Shown here piece after piece: positions 34,719 through 47,399 of a DNA stretch of 64,000 nt. Under the pieces are notes generated by a model. The model was not told where the DNA came from and did no database searches. It worked only from the letters and a program-made list of their open reading frames with translations. The translations under genes and the position numbers were made by a program. Positions within the stretch are counted from its first letter, which is position 1. Every line of letters begins with the position of its first letter. The DNA lies in the NCBI GenBank assembly GCA_001051155.2, contig JYIP02000007.1, forward strand, positions 1,180,342-1,244,341. Reading direction: 5' to 3'. This DNA is from Chrysoporthe austroafricana (taxonomy: Eukaryota; Ascomycota; Sordariomycetes; Diaporthales; Cryphonectriaceae).

Positions 34719-36232
34719 CTTGCCCTTGTTTCTAGGTAGGTCGTCGGTAAATACGCTCGGGTGGTTGTAGATGACGTATGGGTAAGTCTGCCAGCAAGCG
34801 GAATTGGAAGTGATCCGTGCGTCTTGTGGTTGTTGTGTCTTGAGGTACAAGATGAAGAAGCTGGTGTCGAGTGGATATGAGCCCAGGGCGGACTCGCTAG
34901 TTGACGGTCAAAACTATCCAAAATCGTTACGATGCGTCTGACGTGTGGATGACAAGCAGCTGCCCGTCATGGCGTGCAGTGACAACTGGCGGCTGTTTTC
35001 CTCCGGCGTCTTCCATGACGCCAGCGCTGGTGCCCTCGAAACGACAGGGGTCTACCACCGCCAGCTGACCCACACTGGACCGCTAGCTAAGCATAACGGT
35101 AAGTGCCATGGCACCATTTCGGTCACTAATAACTTCCCCCAGTAGGTAGTACGTGGTAGGACCCCATATTACGTAGTTGAGAAAGTGGCTAGCCAGGGCT
35201 TGAGCGGCGGATCGGCCTCGTTCTAAGTCGAGGGCTGAACAATTTTGTATTCTCGTGGATTGTTGAACGAAATACTTTGTGCCAGGTAGTTACTTAGTAT
35301 TAAGTCGCCCGTTCCAGATGTCCAAGAGGAGCTAGGTTTCGACGTAGACGGTGTCATTCCGCGAATCATTCTGCGAATCCGCAGTCTGTACGATGCTCGT
35401 TTCGAACGATGGAGTTGATGGTGGCCGCTTACGGACCTAGAGTCTCAAACCTACAAACTGCTCATGAAGAGGTCAGAGTGTCCCCTCCTGGCCTCTCTCT
35501 TGGTGGCCCGACCATCTTTCAATTTAGCTCCGTTGTACGCCTTACGCCCCCATTCCACCTCCTAAGAAGCTGTCATTTCCAGCCTCCGGTAAAACACTCT
35601 CCGAACGTAATCATGAGAGCTCTCTCGAAACACGCAAAATTATACCTCAAAGGCTCCTTGCCAATGATCGTCTGTCGCATACGGTTCGTACTTGAATTAT
35701 ATATATGCCATTCTAGTTTCGGGCTGTAAGTTAGATTCAGAGGATTTGGTCTTCCGAAATCCGGAGTGGAGTTCTCGCAAGAGCGATGATAATTACTTTA
35801 TACTTACCAGAACTCATATAATTTTCACAAGAATATACGCTACCTTAGAGAAAGAATACCGGCCGAGGAAGAAACCTGAATCATAGCGACACTTGAAGAG
35901 CCTTGGAGTTGTCCACTGGAAAGTTATTAGTGAGGTCGAAGTGTACGCAGTCCCTGGTCGGACCGGAGTAGCTGCGCTGTGGTTCCAAGGGGTGTTTAGG
36001 AGTTGGCGGGCGGCCGCTTACCTTAACCAACTAACCCGTCGACGACCGCAGAGGTGCTCGCGTGGGAAAGCTCTGAAAATCATAGACTTAAAAAAGAATA
36101 TATATAAATCTCGTGGCCCGTGAAAGAGATGGGCAGCTAGAATCTGTAATAACTCGCTTATAATCGCTCGCTCATATATAGAATCTGTCTTTTGGAATAA
36201 CCGCTCACGACACGCATCAGGGCCTGTCAACG
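34719..36232. promoter_or_regulatory. Divergent intergenic region, AT-rich on the right
   Basis: About 1.5 kb between divergent genes. From about 35650 to 36180 the DNA is richer in A/T than the flanks, with several TATATA stretches. TATA-like elements at 36099-36108 and 36175-36180 lie 125 and 53 nt before the ATG of the secreted-protein gene. The 9-mer AGAATCTGT occurs at 36139-36147 and again at 36180-36188. Confidence 0.5.
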
Positions 36233-37105
36233 ATGTATTCCTTCCAGAAATATCTCGGTATTGCCGCCGCTGTGGCCATTCTAGGTAACATTCATGCCAC
36301 CTCTGCCCTTGCCGCTACCTTTCCCAACTCCTCGAGGATCGCCCTTGTGGATCGAGCTGCTTCGACTTCACCCAAATGGAACACAAAAGTCGAAATCGGA
36401 AAAAGCAAGGTGCGTATACTGGTTGGTCCCGACCATCTCTCTTCCCCAAGTTTCTAAAACCTCATCCCGACAGTGGCATGTTGGCGATGCCGTCGTAACA
36501 GAGTTCGAGAAAAAGTTTATGAAGCCGGCATGTGACTCCACGGGCTGTGACGCCGGCAGCCCCGCAACCTTCCAGTATCTGACGAAGTCGGACGGCATTG
36601 CGGCGATAGGCGAGGCCACCATGAGTATAGAGGGCAACGCCGACGATGATGCGGCTGTTATCGACAATCTCCTCGACGCCGTGTCGACGGCCCTGAACGC
36701 AAGCAGCCAATGCACTACGGTGAAGGCTCTGGATGAGTGTGAGGATAATGACAGCATAGATAAGGTGGTTTCTCAGTGGAAGCGCTTAGAAGTTCCGACT
36801 ACATGTGGCTTCCGAACTTTGTGAGTTGTCCTTGCAGCTTGGCCCCAAGCCCTGAATCTAATTGTGAATATAGCAAAGACTGCTACGTCGTGAACTACAT
36901 CCAGGCGACCATGTACGATGAGAATGGCAACCAAAAGGCCCAAGTCACCATGTCAGGATCCTCCAAGGATCCGCAGGAAGGCTTTGACTGCAGCTCGTTC
37001 TTGGGCGTCATCTCGGGTGCTCTTGGTCTTATGTCGCCAATGGACCTCCCTGAAGTTGACGTGGCCTCGGGCGTCACAAGCATTCTTTCGGCTTTTTGTG
37101 GTTGA
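36233..37105 (+). CDS. Small secreted protein of unknown function
   Basis: A three-exon gene, 36233-36409, 36474-36820 and 36874-37105, encoding 251 residues. Introns are 64 and 53 nt with GTGCGT/GTGAGT donors, CTAA-type branches and CAG/TAG acceptors. A signal peptide is evident: MYSFQKYLG, then hydrophobic IAAAVAILG, with likely cleavage after SALA. The mature protein is acidic and mixed alpha/beta in character, with cysteines spaced through its length: PACDSTGCDAG, SSQCTT, LDECED, TTCGF, KDCY, GFDCS and a terminal FCG. I do not recognise the family. Secretion, size and cysteine content fit a secreted effector or extracellular protein, but this is inference only. Confidence 0.77.
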
Positions 37106-38993
37106 GCATTCAGGGGCTTCGACGTCTTCTTCTATCCCAGATCATCCCAAATGTCTCCAATACCATGAGTCTAGAGTCGCCAGTAAACGGAGTGTTGGTC
37201 CAAAGCCGGTATCCCTGGGTTAAGGGGGGGTACGGTGAGTGATGGGTGAAGTTCTAAACAATAGTTGACAAAACCGCGGGCACCGCCCTGCAACAGGTGT
37301 GGGAAGAGCCGGCTCTCCCACAGGATGGGTTCCTGATACGCATTGTTTGTATTCGAGTAGCTATGAAATCTGTTTTGTACCTGGATAATGGTCCTGATGG
37401 TGTACAGTAAGATTGAGCAGCAGTGCATAGGGAGAAAGAAACGTCATGTATGAGTCGGATAAGGCGGTGTTCTAATTAGCTCGTGGATAAGTATAAGTCG
37501 GTGCAGTGCAGTTGTGACTTACACTTGCGTTTCACCAGTGACTCGCCGCAAAATGAGGGCTCTCGTAGTACTGATACACGTCAACTGTGTAGAACGCTAT
37601 TTAGAGGAGGCGACTGAGGATCCTCAACACAGGAGCGACTACTTCGCTTGGTGGCCCAGTGCGATCCAGTCTGATGAGCTGGATATATCAAGAGATGGCT
37701 CCACTCTTTCATAGGATGCAGGTGGTTAGCGGGATAAATGGTCTCAAATAGCTCATCAACGAGCAAGCCTTTGGGCCACCCTTGTGCCTCTGTGCCAAGC
37801 GTGGCTTGGTCTGTGGCGAGACGACGCTTGAATCACTACTATTGAACAAATACTCGGGCGGAATCTGAAACTTGCATTCTAGTAGCCGAGCATGCCGAGG
37901 TGTAGCAGCTGACCGCTGCTTCACTTAGATGGAGCTCGCTGCCCATGTGCATGTTCTGGTACGGCCCAACCCATGCAGGATGCAATCCCGGGGCGGTTGC
38001 ACCCCCGCGTCATCTTCCGCTTGGACCATCACAAGCCCGTGATGCCAGCCTCCACATTCCAGAGCGCAGGGCGCTTGCTGTCCGCGAGTCTGGTGGAGAA
38101 TTGGTCGCATCTGGGGTTCTAGCAGCACCATACGAAGGGATCTCGTTGTCACCCAGCCTCGAGAGGCGGGATCAGCCCATCTATAGGCACACGTGAGTGT
38201 GCCGTGCGAGCACCAGGCGAAGAGGACTTCGGCAAGGCGCCAGGGAGGTGGGGAATCAAGATCTCGATTTAGCATCCCTTCCTGCAGTTCAGGTTCTGCT
38301 TGATCCTCTAATCGTGCCTACGATCAGCTGGCAACTTCCGGTGGCGTTCTGGGGAAGACAAGGCTTCCTCAGCTGAGCTCCCCACAAGTATTCGTCATCG
38401 TGCCCCGCAGATCAAACGATGGCATACAGCGCATTGGGTTTCCCGATCACCCGATCAACACTATGGTCAACAAACCTCCGGGTCCGAAGAGCGCCTGGAA
38501 GATTCAGGCGGAGTGTGGCTGAGGACACTGAGCGCGCTTTGCTCTCGGACATGCACACTAGTCACGTCTAGTTCCTCCTTGCTTTTTCTTTTTGCCCCTG
38601 TTGGTTCATTTATCTCCTCAGCCGTTGCGTGTGCCAACGGCGTCGTGGCTGGCCCCATGCACCTTGCTCCTTGCTCCTTCATGGATCACCGCGTATGCAA
38701 TCTATTGTGCCGATGACGTGTCGTCATTTGGCATTTCCATGCCCCTGCACTCCTGCACGGCTTGTCGGTTATAGCATAGGGCCGTTTCGTGATATGCCGT
38801 ATACCGAGCTAGTGGGCCCTGTATTTCTACAAAAGCGTGGAGGGCGGCGCGCACACACTGGCAGTGCGCTGTTCCTTGCTCCTATTCGTGACGCGTCCTG
38901 ACAAGCAATCCTTTCTCGTCCCTTGAGATACCCTCACGACCAGTCATACACACTGCTAGACATACATCACGAGCTTGGCACACGTCCGTCAAA
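37106..38993. other. Intergenic, no gene seen
   Basis: About 1.9 kb between two plus-strand genes for secreted proteins. Open frames of 60-116 codons overlap on both strands and show no family resemblance. The last 100 nt before 38994 look like a normal leader ending GTCAAAATG. Confidence 0.55.
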
Positions 38994-39597
38994 ATGCAGT
39001 TCAAGACCATCCTCGCCGCCTCCCTCAGCGTCGCCGCTGTATGTTGACCCTGTCCCCCAGATACTACTATGTAGCTTTCTGATGTTCCATGGAGCATATC
39101 GCTGAGAACCATCCTAGATCAATGCCGCAGAGACTGGTTACACCTCGGCCTTCCAGGCCTACCAGTCCGCTGTGGCGAGCCTTGACGACCAGCTTGCCTC
39201 AGCCGAAGCCTCCGTGACCCTGACCGGCACCGCGCTGAACGCGGCATACTCCAGCCTCGAGGCCAGCGCTACCGCCGCCCAGGCTAGCCTGCTATCCTCC
39301 TTCGAGTCTGCATGGGGCTCCACTACCGCCACCAGCGGTTCGGCTACCACCTCCGGGACCGGTAGTGCAGCGTCCGCCACCGGCACTACGACCACGGCGT
39401 CGTCGTCGTCGTCGTCGGGAAGCTCCTCGTCGGGTTCCGCGTCAGCCGCCTCTACCACGGCCACGTCCTCTTCCTCCAGCGGCACCTCGACGGCGTCCAG
39501 CAGCAGCAGCTCGAGCTCGAGCTCCTCCGCGGCCGGCGCTACGAATGTGCCCGCTGCTATTGCGGGCGTAGCCGCCCTGTTGGCTGCTGCTCTGTAA
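38994..39597 (+). CDS. Ser/Ala-rich GPI-anchored cell-surface protein
   Basis: A two-exon gene, 38994-39038 and 39118-39597, encoding 174 residues. Exon 1 codes only for the signal-peptide start MQFKTILAASLSVAA; cleavage is likely after the INA that follows. Residues 20-80 form an Ala/Ser-rich, probably helical segment (AYQSAVASLDDQLASAEAS). Residues 90-150 are a Ser/Thr/Gly stem made largely of TCG/TCC/AGC Ser codons. The C-terminus AAGATNVPAAIAGVAALLAAAL is a small-residue omega site followed by a hydrophobic tail, the expected GPI signal. Such proteins are common wall components in filamentous ascomycetes; no enzyme domain is present. Confidence 0.82.
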
Positions 39598-40775
39598 ATG
39601 AAGAATGTGACGAGATTGGACATGCGAAACACACAGCGAGGAGTTCTTACGCACTGCATGGGACTATTGGAAACATCAACGGCGATGTAATCATAATGTT
39701 GGACCTGTAATCGTACTTAATTATCCACCACCTGCGGCACGATTGCATTGTATACCTGTTTATACGAGCTTGCCTCAGTGCTCTAACATATCGTGCGTTG
39801 ACAACGCATAATCCATCTCTTGTGACAACGTGCCATGCTTTCAGCCGTTCAGCATGAGCGCCAAATTGGGACGTTTCGTCCCATGCTATGCCCCTTATCA
39901 TCGATGTTTTGTTTCGTTCAACCCAAACCTACGGCGTGCGTCACACGAACCACCGCCTGGGTGCTTCACGATGCAATGCATTGCCTGTGCCTGGCGGGCG
40001 CCCAGCTCGGCTCGGTTCGGGCCGGTTGATCTGGGGTGATGACTAAGCACCCCGACGACGGCTCACTCTTGCAACGAGATCTTGTGTCAGTTGAAAGGAA
40101 AAAAAAGTCAAGGATGACGCGGCTGGTAATAGGAATTGCAAAAGACTTGAAAAAAATCCCTGCTCCTTGTAGACTCTTGCGAACTCACCGAGCCGTGTCC
40201 ATACGCTGCTGTCGGTCTCTCACAAATTAAGCACGCCAGGCCGTCAACTCGACTTGCAGACCTTGCGGTTGCAGACTGAGTTCATTTTGAGCTTATATAT
40301 CTAGTATAAGCGTCTAGTGCTGCTCAAGTTGCTCGAATTAATCCACTCACCTCGTCACTGCTATAGGCAACCCTTAGCTAGTAGTCGGTCGCTCGTGGGC
40401 GTAGTCTCATCGCCTTGTGTCTGCTTGGTAATTAGAAACGCAACGCACCCTCTACCTTCTCTGGCCACCAGCACCTACATCTACTGTTCAAGTTCATATT
40501 CAACACCCAGAAACAGCGGAGAAGGTATCACCGACAGGCTTTGCGGCGTCCCTCGTTTGAGTAATGCTTCTAGGGTTCCGGCCGTCAATATCGCCGTCCA
40601 GACGTGCCGGGGGGTTATGGAAGACGCATTAACAATGAATATTTATATCTGGACCACTGCTATGCGTGCCAAAAAGCACTGATGGAAAGGGACGCGAGGT
40701 GGAATATGATGCAAAAGACAAAAACAACCTTCCCTTCCAATGTTATAAGCCCTCCCCATACTCACATAAAACCCT
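39598..40775. other. Intergenic between convergent genes
   Basis: About 1.2 kb, with A/T-rich stretches between about 40080 and 40800. No coding region is supported. Confidence 0.6.
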
Positions 40776-43700
40776 TTAGGCGTCATAATAACAATTGTAG
40801 GAAGGATTATACAACATGTACAGACACATAGCGGCCCCGGTAGTGCCATTTCCGGGGCAATCCGAGCCGACGATGCATGCAAAATTGGCTGGGCAGTCGG
40901 CATCCGATGTACAGGCCCAGCTGTTAACACACGAGATACAGTCGTTGCAGTAGCTGTTCCCGTCGATATCGTGCATACACGCCGAGTTTGGCTTTCCGGA
41001 GATGCATGGAATGTACGGCTGTTGACTTCCGTTGTTGACCTGCGTGATATTGTACGGAGCCAAGCCCAGCGGGCACTACATGAATTATGTCTGTCAGCCC
41101 TGTTCGGCGGCGCGGCCTACGGAGAGTATATTGTGGTAGGTATCTATGTGACTAGGTGAATAGAAAAAGGCTGCCTCACTTCCATGGAGGCAAAGGTCTG
41201 CAGCGAGCGGCTACTAGAAAACACCAAAACTAGACAATTGGGGAGGACTCACATATGGGAACTTCCCCGTCGGCGTCAGACTATATGAAGTCGTCGTGGT
41301 AGTTGTTGCAGGTGGACAGACACCACCCCTGAGGTAGAAGGTATTGTTGCTTGTTTCTGAGTAGGTATCAAGGTTGAGCCCGTAGTTGTAAATTATGCAA
41401 GCAGGTGTGTATAGATTAATGGCGAAAGAGACGCAGGATGGGTTGGCATTGCACATGCTGTTGCAGCCAAAATATGTGGCAGAGCTGGCATCTGTGTAGT
41501 AGCCAATATTGGTTCCATTGTCATAGCCCTTGAAACCGCATGAGGGTATTGTTGGGGGCGCTGTTGGGCTGGTCGAGAGCGAAGAGCTTTGCTGAGCGCT
41601 GGTGAGGTGTTACACGGACACCTTAGGGTGCTCCCGGAAGGAAGGAATAATAAGGCATTGCGAGCTACGCGCCGTTGGGCATGAAGACCCGCCCGTCTGC
41701 AGGAAAGAAAGATACCCAACTGCATAGAGAAGGAGGCTGTGCAATGGATGCCTGAGGCAGACGTCGAGAACCAAGGTCTATAAGTACGGCGGGAACGAGC
41801 CCGACGGATCAAGGACGGACCTGGTTCTTCAGCACTCCTTAGACCACCTTAACAGTTATCGTTAAATGAAGACCCCTTCCAAGCCTAGAACACCACCCTT
41901 GTAACATGAGGCTGCTGCTGTAAAAGGCGTTCGAGGATTGAGCTGATGTCGTACTTGCCAAAGAGCTGGAATAATCTGTGCTGGAGGTTAGCGAGCTTGC
42001 AGATTGACTCTGCCCAGTGGAAATAACAGCGGTAGTAGTCGTGGAGGTCGGGACCAGAGATGTCAATGAGGCGCTCGCTTGCAGTGTTGCTGGGCTACCT
42101 TGCAGCGTCAAAGAGGATGTGACAGCGAATCCAGTAGAGGAGCTCGCAGTCACGCCGGCTGAGCTGCTTACAGGTACCAATCCACTCGATGAGGCTTGAC
42201 TGAGTGCCTGTGAACTTCCCACCCCACTTGCAGGGGACTGTGCGTTGGCAGCTTGCGAGGTAGATGCTTGAGAGTTGAGTGGTTGCGAGCTTCCCGCAGT
42301 CGTCGATGGTACATTTTCTGCTGACGACGGGTTTCTGGCAGCCAGACTACTTGAGATTTGTGTATCGGAAACTGGTATGCTCGAAACTAGCGTGCCCGAG
42401 AGTAACGCACTTGAGGGAAGGATACTCGAAGGTCCCCGATTGCTCGTGACTTGAGTATTAGAAAGAGGTGTGGTTGAGGCTAGGCTACTCACAGAGTGGC
42501 TTGGTTACTGATCCCTAGAATGCTCGAAACCGCGTTGCTAGAGATTGGTAGACTTTGAGACGCAGACGGTGGATTGAGAGAAGACGTCGGCCCCTGCACA
42601 TTGGACACAGGCAAGGTTTGCACGGCAGCTGATGCACCAGAAAGGCCCAGCGGCGCTTGGGAGCTCGCTGCAGTGCCACTTGTCTGTGCCTGGGAATTTA
42701 AAGCAGGTTGAGAAGAGAGAGCTGGTGTGATGCTCCCACCAGTTGTCTGCGAGCTTTGTACGCCGAGTTGTGGGCCGGAAATAGTGAAGCTTTGACCTTG
42801 GGAACTTGCTATGGTGCCACCTGTCGATAACTGTCCCTGGGAACCCAATATCGAAGTCGGCAGCGGTGGTGGCGAGCTCTCAGTGCTCGTACCGACCTGC
42901 GAACTTTGCTGGCTCATAAGCTGCGCGGAATTGGTTGGCGCATTCAGCGATGTTGGAGCTGGAACGATGATCCCAAATTGCTGCTGGCTGCTCGAAATTC
43001 CGTAAATCTGGGCTGTCTCACTTACCGACACCGGTTCCTGAGAGCTAGAAATCGACGAGGATTGGAGCAATCGTGAGACCCCGGTGCTCGGATTCAGCTG
43101 CGATAGAGGAACTTCACTGTTGAAACCTCCTGTTGGCGGATTCTGCGTGTTCGAAGACGGACCAGGAGTCTCCGTCGGCACCGTTGAAGGTGCAGCAGCC
43201 GAGTTGATAGAGCTGGCTTGTTGCTGCCCATTCGGACCGTGGGTGGGTAAACCTGTGACGCTTGTCTGCTGATATGGGGAGCTCAAATACAGTGGTGAAT
43301 TAAGGGACAGAATGGTGGACGCACTTGCTTGTAAGGCTGACGTCTGCGCCGAAAGGGCCTCAAAGCCAGCTGAAGGAGAACCGGTTATGGAACCCGATAT
43401 TGGCAGACCAGCCAAGCCCGACTGTACCGGACTGGTGCTGGAGGGAGGTACTTGTGTCGGGCTTATGGAGGCAAGTATAGATAAGGAGACCGTCGTTTCA
43501 GTTGGTGCGGCTCCCGAGTTTGTTGTAGGTGATTGAGCAGGCTGGGCCGTTCCCGTCGAAAGTGGCGGACTCACAATCGAGTTCGGCTGAGCTATGCTTG
43601 AGGCGGGCGGAGGAAGGCTCGTACCGGAGGCGATATTTGGCGGATTTGATACGACGATGGTGACAGGTGGTTTAGTGGACGTGCCTGGAGGCAAAGTCAC

Positions 43701-44345
43701 GCTGGTGTTGGACACTGGGCCGACTACTTCCATCTTCATGTAGACGTCGAAATTGGAAGTAGTGCGAACCAAGTTTGAGATCGACCTGTATAGGACACAT
43801 GCACGGTTGTCCTTCCGATAGGATATGGCCATACAGGCTGTATTCCCGGTGCATGCAGCAACACAAGCCATGGCATTCGCTACAGCCCTCTTCTTAAGGC
43901 TCATCTCGGGCACACTGCCAGACCCAGGGGCCTCGCATGAGAAACTCTCATATCCACCCGGATCTGCATCCGGAGAGCATCCGGACGATGTTGACATGGG
44001 TGATCCAGAAGACACAGTCAAAGGCGCCAACGACGTGGCTCCATTCGGAGATGGCATTGAAGGCATTGCTCCGTTTGGCGGTACCAGAGATGTTGCTCTA
44101 TTTTCCGGTCCCATAGGTGTTTCTTCTTCGGAAGATGCCAGGGATGTCGCTCCGTTCGGAGGCACTCGAGATATTGCTTCAACCAGAGGCACCAATGTTG
44201 GGTTCTCTAACGCCAAGGCGTAACCCAGCCTTGTGATTTGTCCTATTGTTCGAGTGACCACGAAGCAGTCCTCTTCATCAAAGGCCTCTCCTGCTCGGGA
44301 TTTTGAGGCACATAATGCCCACAATGCAATAGCAAGAGGCCGCAT
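40776..44345 (-). CDS. Large secreted PAN/Apple-like protein with long Ser/Gln-rich linker
   Basis: A multi-exon model of 1020 residues. Exons (complement) are 44345-42493, 42442-41897, 41598-41253, 41197-41180 and 41075-40776. The signal peptide is MRPLAIALWALCASKSRAGEA. A first Apple/PAN-like module contains CVAACTGNTACMAISYRKDN and ACVLYRS. A linker of about 600 residues follows, rich in Ser, Thr, Gln and Pro. A second PAN-like module has FGCNSMCNANPSCVSFAINL and ACIIYNYG. The C-terminal 100 residues have twelve cysteines (CPLGLAPYNIT, CNDCISCVNSWACTSDADC). PAN modules bind carbohydrate or protein, so an extracellular adhesive role is inferred. Uncertain points are the 50-nt intron 42492-42443 (a 1-nt frameshift is the alternative), the donor near 41896 (GTGGTG, weak; intron about 300 nt), and the 18-nt exon. 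A split into two genes is possible. Confidence 0.6.
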
Positions 44346-45250
44346 CTTGACGGTCCAAGGATTGCTAGAGGCATATTCGGGAAGACCGGCGATGGCAAGG
44401 GCGCATGAGCTGGTTTTGTAACCTCGTATTGAGAAGACGAGCAAAATGCCGTAGCCGTGTCTCCCGGTGACGCGTTAGCATGTTTTCAGTTATTGTCTTC
44501 TATTTTTGTGACGCGGTCTTCATCAAACTTCGCACGTCAAAACTTCGGGCAAGGAATGCTGTCTCGGCTCCTGGCGGGCTAGCCCTACCAGCGAGCATGC
44601 CAGGCTGTCGTGGTCCAGTCTGCAGTCTCGTAGAGGATACTACGACCAAAAAAAGTGTAGAACCGTTCTTAGTTATTGTGCAGTCTGACTGCCGAGGGCG
44701 GGGACAATCGTAGCCACAGAGGCTGCAAACATGGCGTCATGCGACAATGGCAGTTGAATGTGCAGGCTGAGAAGGGCAAACCAGTCCTCAACCTCTCCTT
44801 AGCGTCCAGTGTGAACTCTCTCCGAGTCAACGCACACATTCTGGTCTCTTAAAGCGCTTCGAATCGTAAAGAACTACAGGAATCTGAGTATAGACAGGAC
44901 CATTGTGCCCTGCGCGATCCGCTGTGAACGAGGGATCGGAGGCACCTCGGCAACGGGCTGGCGGTGCCGGCCCCCCGCCACTGATCTTCGCCCTCAGCAT
45001 TTCAATCCTGGGAATCGTTAAGCCGTTATCAGAGATCGACAGCAGTTTTCATCCGAAGGGTAGTGGTTCATCGAAAGTACTTGCGTTCGATATTCGATAC
45101 CTTGGCTTCAGACAGAAGAACGCGAGGCGAATGTTCCTCACGCATGTCGAGCAGACGTCTAGAACCCTTGCTTTACAATACCGTCACTATACCTACACTA
45201 CCTGAAGACTTCCAATGATACTTTCTGCTCCTTCTCTTTTCTTTCTTTTC

Positions 45251-45268
45251 TTTTTTTTTGTGGGGGGG
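45251..45268. repeat. T-run/G-run composite tract, copy 1
   Basis: T9, then GT, then G7 on the plus strand, preceded by a CTTTCTTTTC pyrimidine lead. It has the same layout as four other tracts in this window. Confidence 0.85.
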
Positions 45269-46206
45269 TGTATGCGTGAGAGTGAGGTGTTGGGCCACTC
45301 TGCGATACCTAGTTTGAATCACGAAATGGAACTTGCAGAGATACAATGGTTACCGTAGGACCAATCATCAATACTGACCTACATAGTGCCTTCTCTTGGT
45401 CCTTTAAGATTCTGCGGATAATCGACGTTGAGTTCATGAGTTTTACTTCTGCTCTATATCAGTATTTTCGTCGCACCCAGTACCATCCGAAAATCACATC
45501 GACAAAATTCATCTTCTTTGGATGCACTGATCAAGGGGACCACATCTAGTCAGAAATCGCCCAGTAACAAATTTTCCAAGGGACATTGAAGATCGGTGCT
45601 ATTGAAACCACATCAAGCACTGTGAGCATCTCCTCGCACCGATCAACAAAAAGCTAGCTGAGGAATCCGATGATAACACGGGCCATGAGACAGAGATAGT
45701 CGGTCAACTAGGGCAACTACCTGCCTTGGGATACGAAAATTCGCATTGCAGATTCCTATGTGGCGAACAGCATCAGTGGCAGCAAAGAAGCATTTACGCT
45801 TGATACTGGCTGTCATAGAGCTTTTATTACATACGACCGTTGTCTATCTCGGACAATCAATGATAAAGTCCGAAAAACATAAAGTACAGCTCGCTCTGGA
45901 AGAGTGGAAATTACATGGTTTCGTCTCACCTGGAGAAAGTCTCAATCGAAAATTAGCCCGAAGTAGATAAATAGGACGCCGACCGGACGCTGGCTGCTCT
46001 AGACCAAGAGCTCCCGTGAGACATTTCGACGCTTCATAGAGACTGTCGCACAAGCCAATGTGATTTTGAGGATCTTCTGAAAAATAGAGAGTCGAAGGAC
46101 AGCGTGCCTCATTGAATTTGCGGCATTGATCAAGGCAATGCATCACGAGCGAGGCTGTGTAAGTGGCGAGGCTGCAACAGCCGAAGCGGAAGGCCCACTC
46201 CCTTCT

Positions 46207-46225
46207 CCCCCCCCCCCAAAAAAAA
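46207..46225. repeat. T-run/G-run composite tract, copy 2 (inverted)
   Basis: C11 followed by A8 on the plus strand, which is T8-G11 on the minus strand. The adjacent GAAAAG reads CTTTTC on the minus strand, matching the lead of copy 1. Confidence 0.85.
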
Positions 46226-47399
46226 GAAAAGTGGGCCATTGCGAAGGGGAAACGTTGGAACAAACACTGAGAAGTAGCTTTGCCCTATTTTTTTTTCACG
46301 TAACCCTAATAATTCGGCGGGTATCCTGATTCGGATTGATCCTCATAAATTTCAACCTTCTCCGTAGCGTGTCTCAAGATGCAAAAGGACTTGCTCGTCA
46401 TTTACTACCCATTCCATCACACAAAGTTCATCAAATTACGCGAAAGTAGACTTCCACATGCATGAGAACAGTCATATCAAGATAGATTATATATCGACGC
46501 AGTCAGTCCTGATATACTCTAAATACAGAGGTGAAGCGGAAAACCCTCGGGGGATGGGGCAGAGGAGGGAGTTAGAGCATAGGACAGCGGATCAAAGCAT
46601 TCTGGGTGTTTACTGCATGACAACAGACTTCTCATGTAGCTTCTGGACAAAAAGAGTTAAGATCTCGATTCTGTCTCACTGGTGTAGATACTTGTCGTTG
46701 TGAGTCTCTGGTCAGGCTCTGGTCAGTTCCAAGGTGAAGAGGCCCGTGCGGACACGGCCTGCCTGCCGAAAGAACAAAGTACTAATTATTTTCAACGCCA
46801 TGCTTCTTTCCTCACCACTGCTCCTTCTTCGTCACGCCGATTTCCTCGCCACTTCTTCAGGTCTTTGTTGAGCTTCAAATTCTCATGCTTGTCTGCTCTT
46901 CTAGGATCTACAGACCTGAAGCACCTGTCAGTCTGTCATTTTCATATGTTCTCAACCACGCCCAACACCAGTGGGATCCTCTCGTCGCGACAGCAATAGA
47001 GCAATGTTCCACAGCTCACTGGTACAATCTTGTGATCGATCCATGCCAAAGACCATAAGTATGTATAGCCTGACCTGATCCTTTCTCCTCTGCTCCCTCA
47101 GCTCTTGAGGAGTGTATATTATTTCAGTATACACCACTATCCATTCCCCCCAAAGTAGCCAGTCATCCTGATTCTCTCTTGAAACATATCATGATATCAC
47201 TCACTTCACCTTTGAGAACCCTGCCTTCCTCGGATATTTTGAGCTCCCGCCGCACTTTCTCTGTTTGCCTGCCGCTGCTCCTTGCCTCTCTACTTGTACA
47301 CTTTGACCTCCCGCCCCTACCTTTTGTTCATGAAATTTTCTTTTCTCTCAACTTGCACGCTTCGCACTCAAAGAAGTCTTACATTGCCAATAGTACAAT

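Larger units (their letters stand above)
44346..47399. other. Divergent intergenic region, no gene seen
   Basis: About 3 kb between divergent genes. It includes two T-run/G-run composite tracts (45251-45268 and 46207-46225, opposite orientations). Small open frames near 44903-45205 and 45746-45970 have no recognisable features. The 200 nt before 47400 are C/T-rich and probably form the leader of the glycosylase gene. Confidence 0.55.

Noticed and set aside
42811..44223. Plus-strand open frames over the PAN gene (for example 43825-44223)
   Set aside because: They mirror the minus-strand Ser/Gln/Pro codons. The minus frame has a signal peptide and Cys modules.
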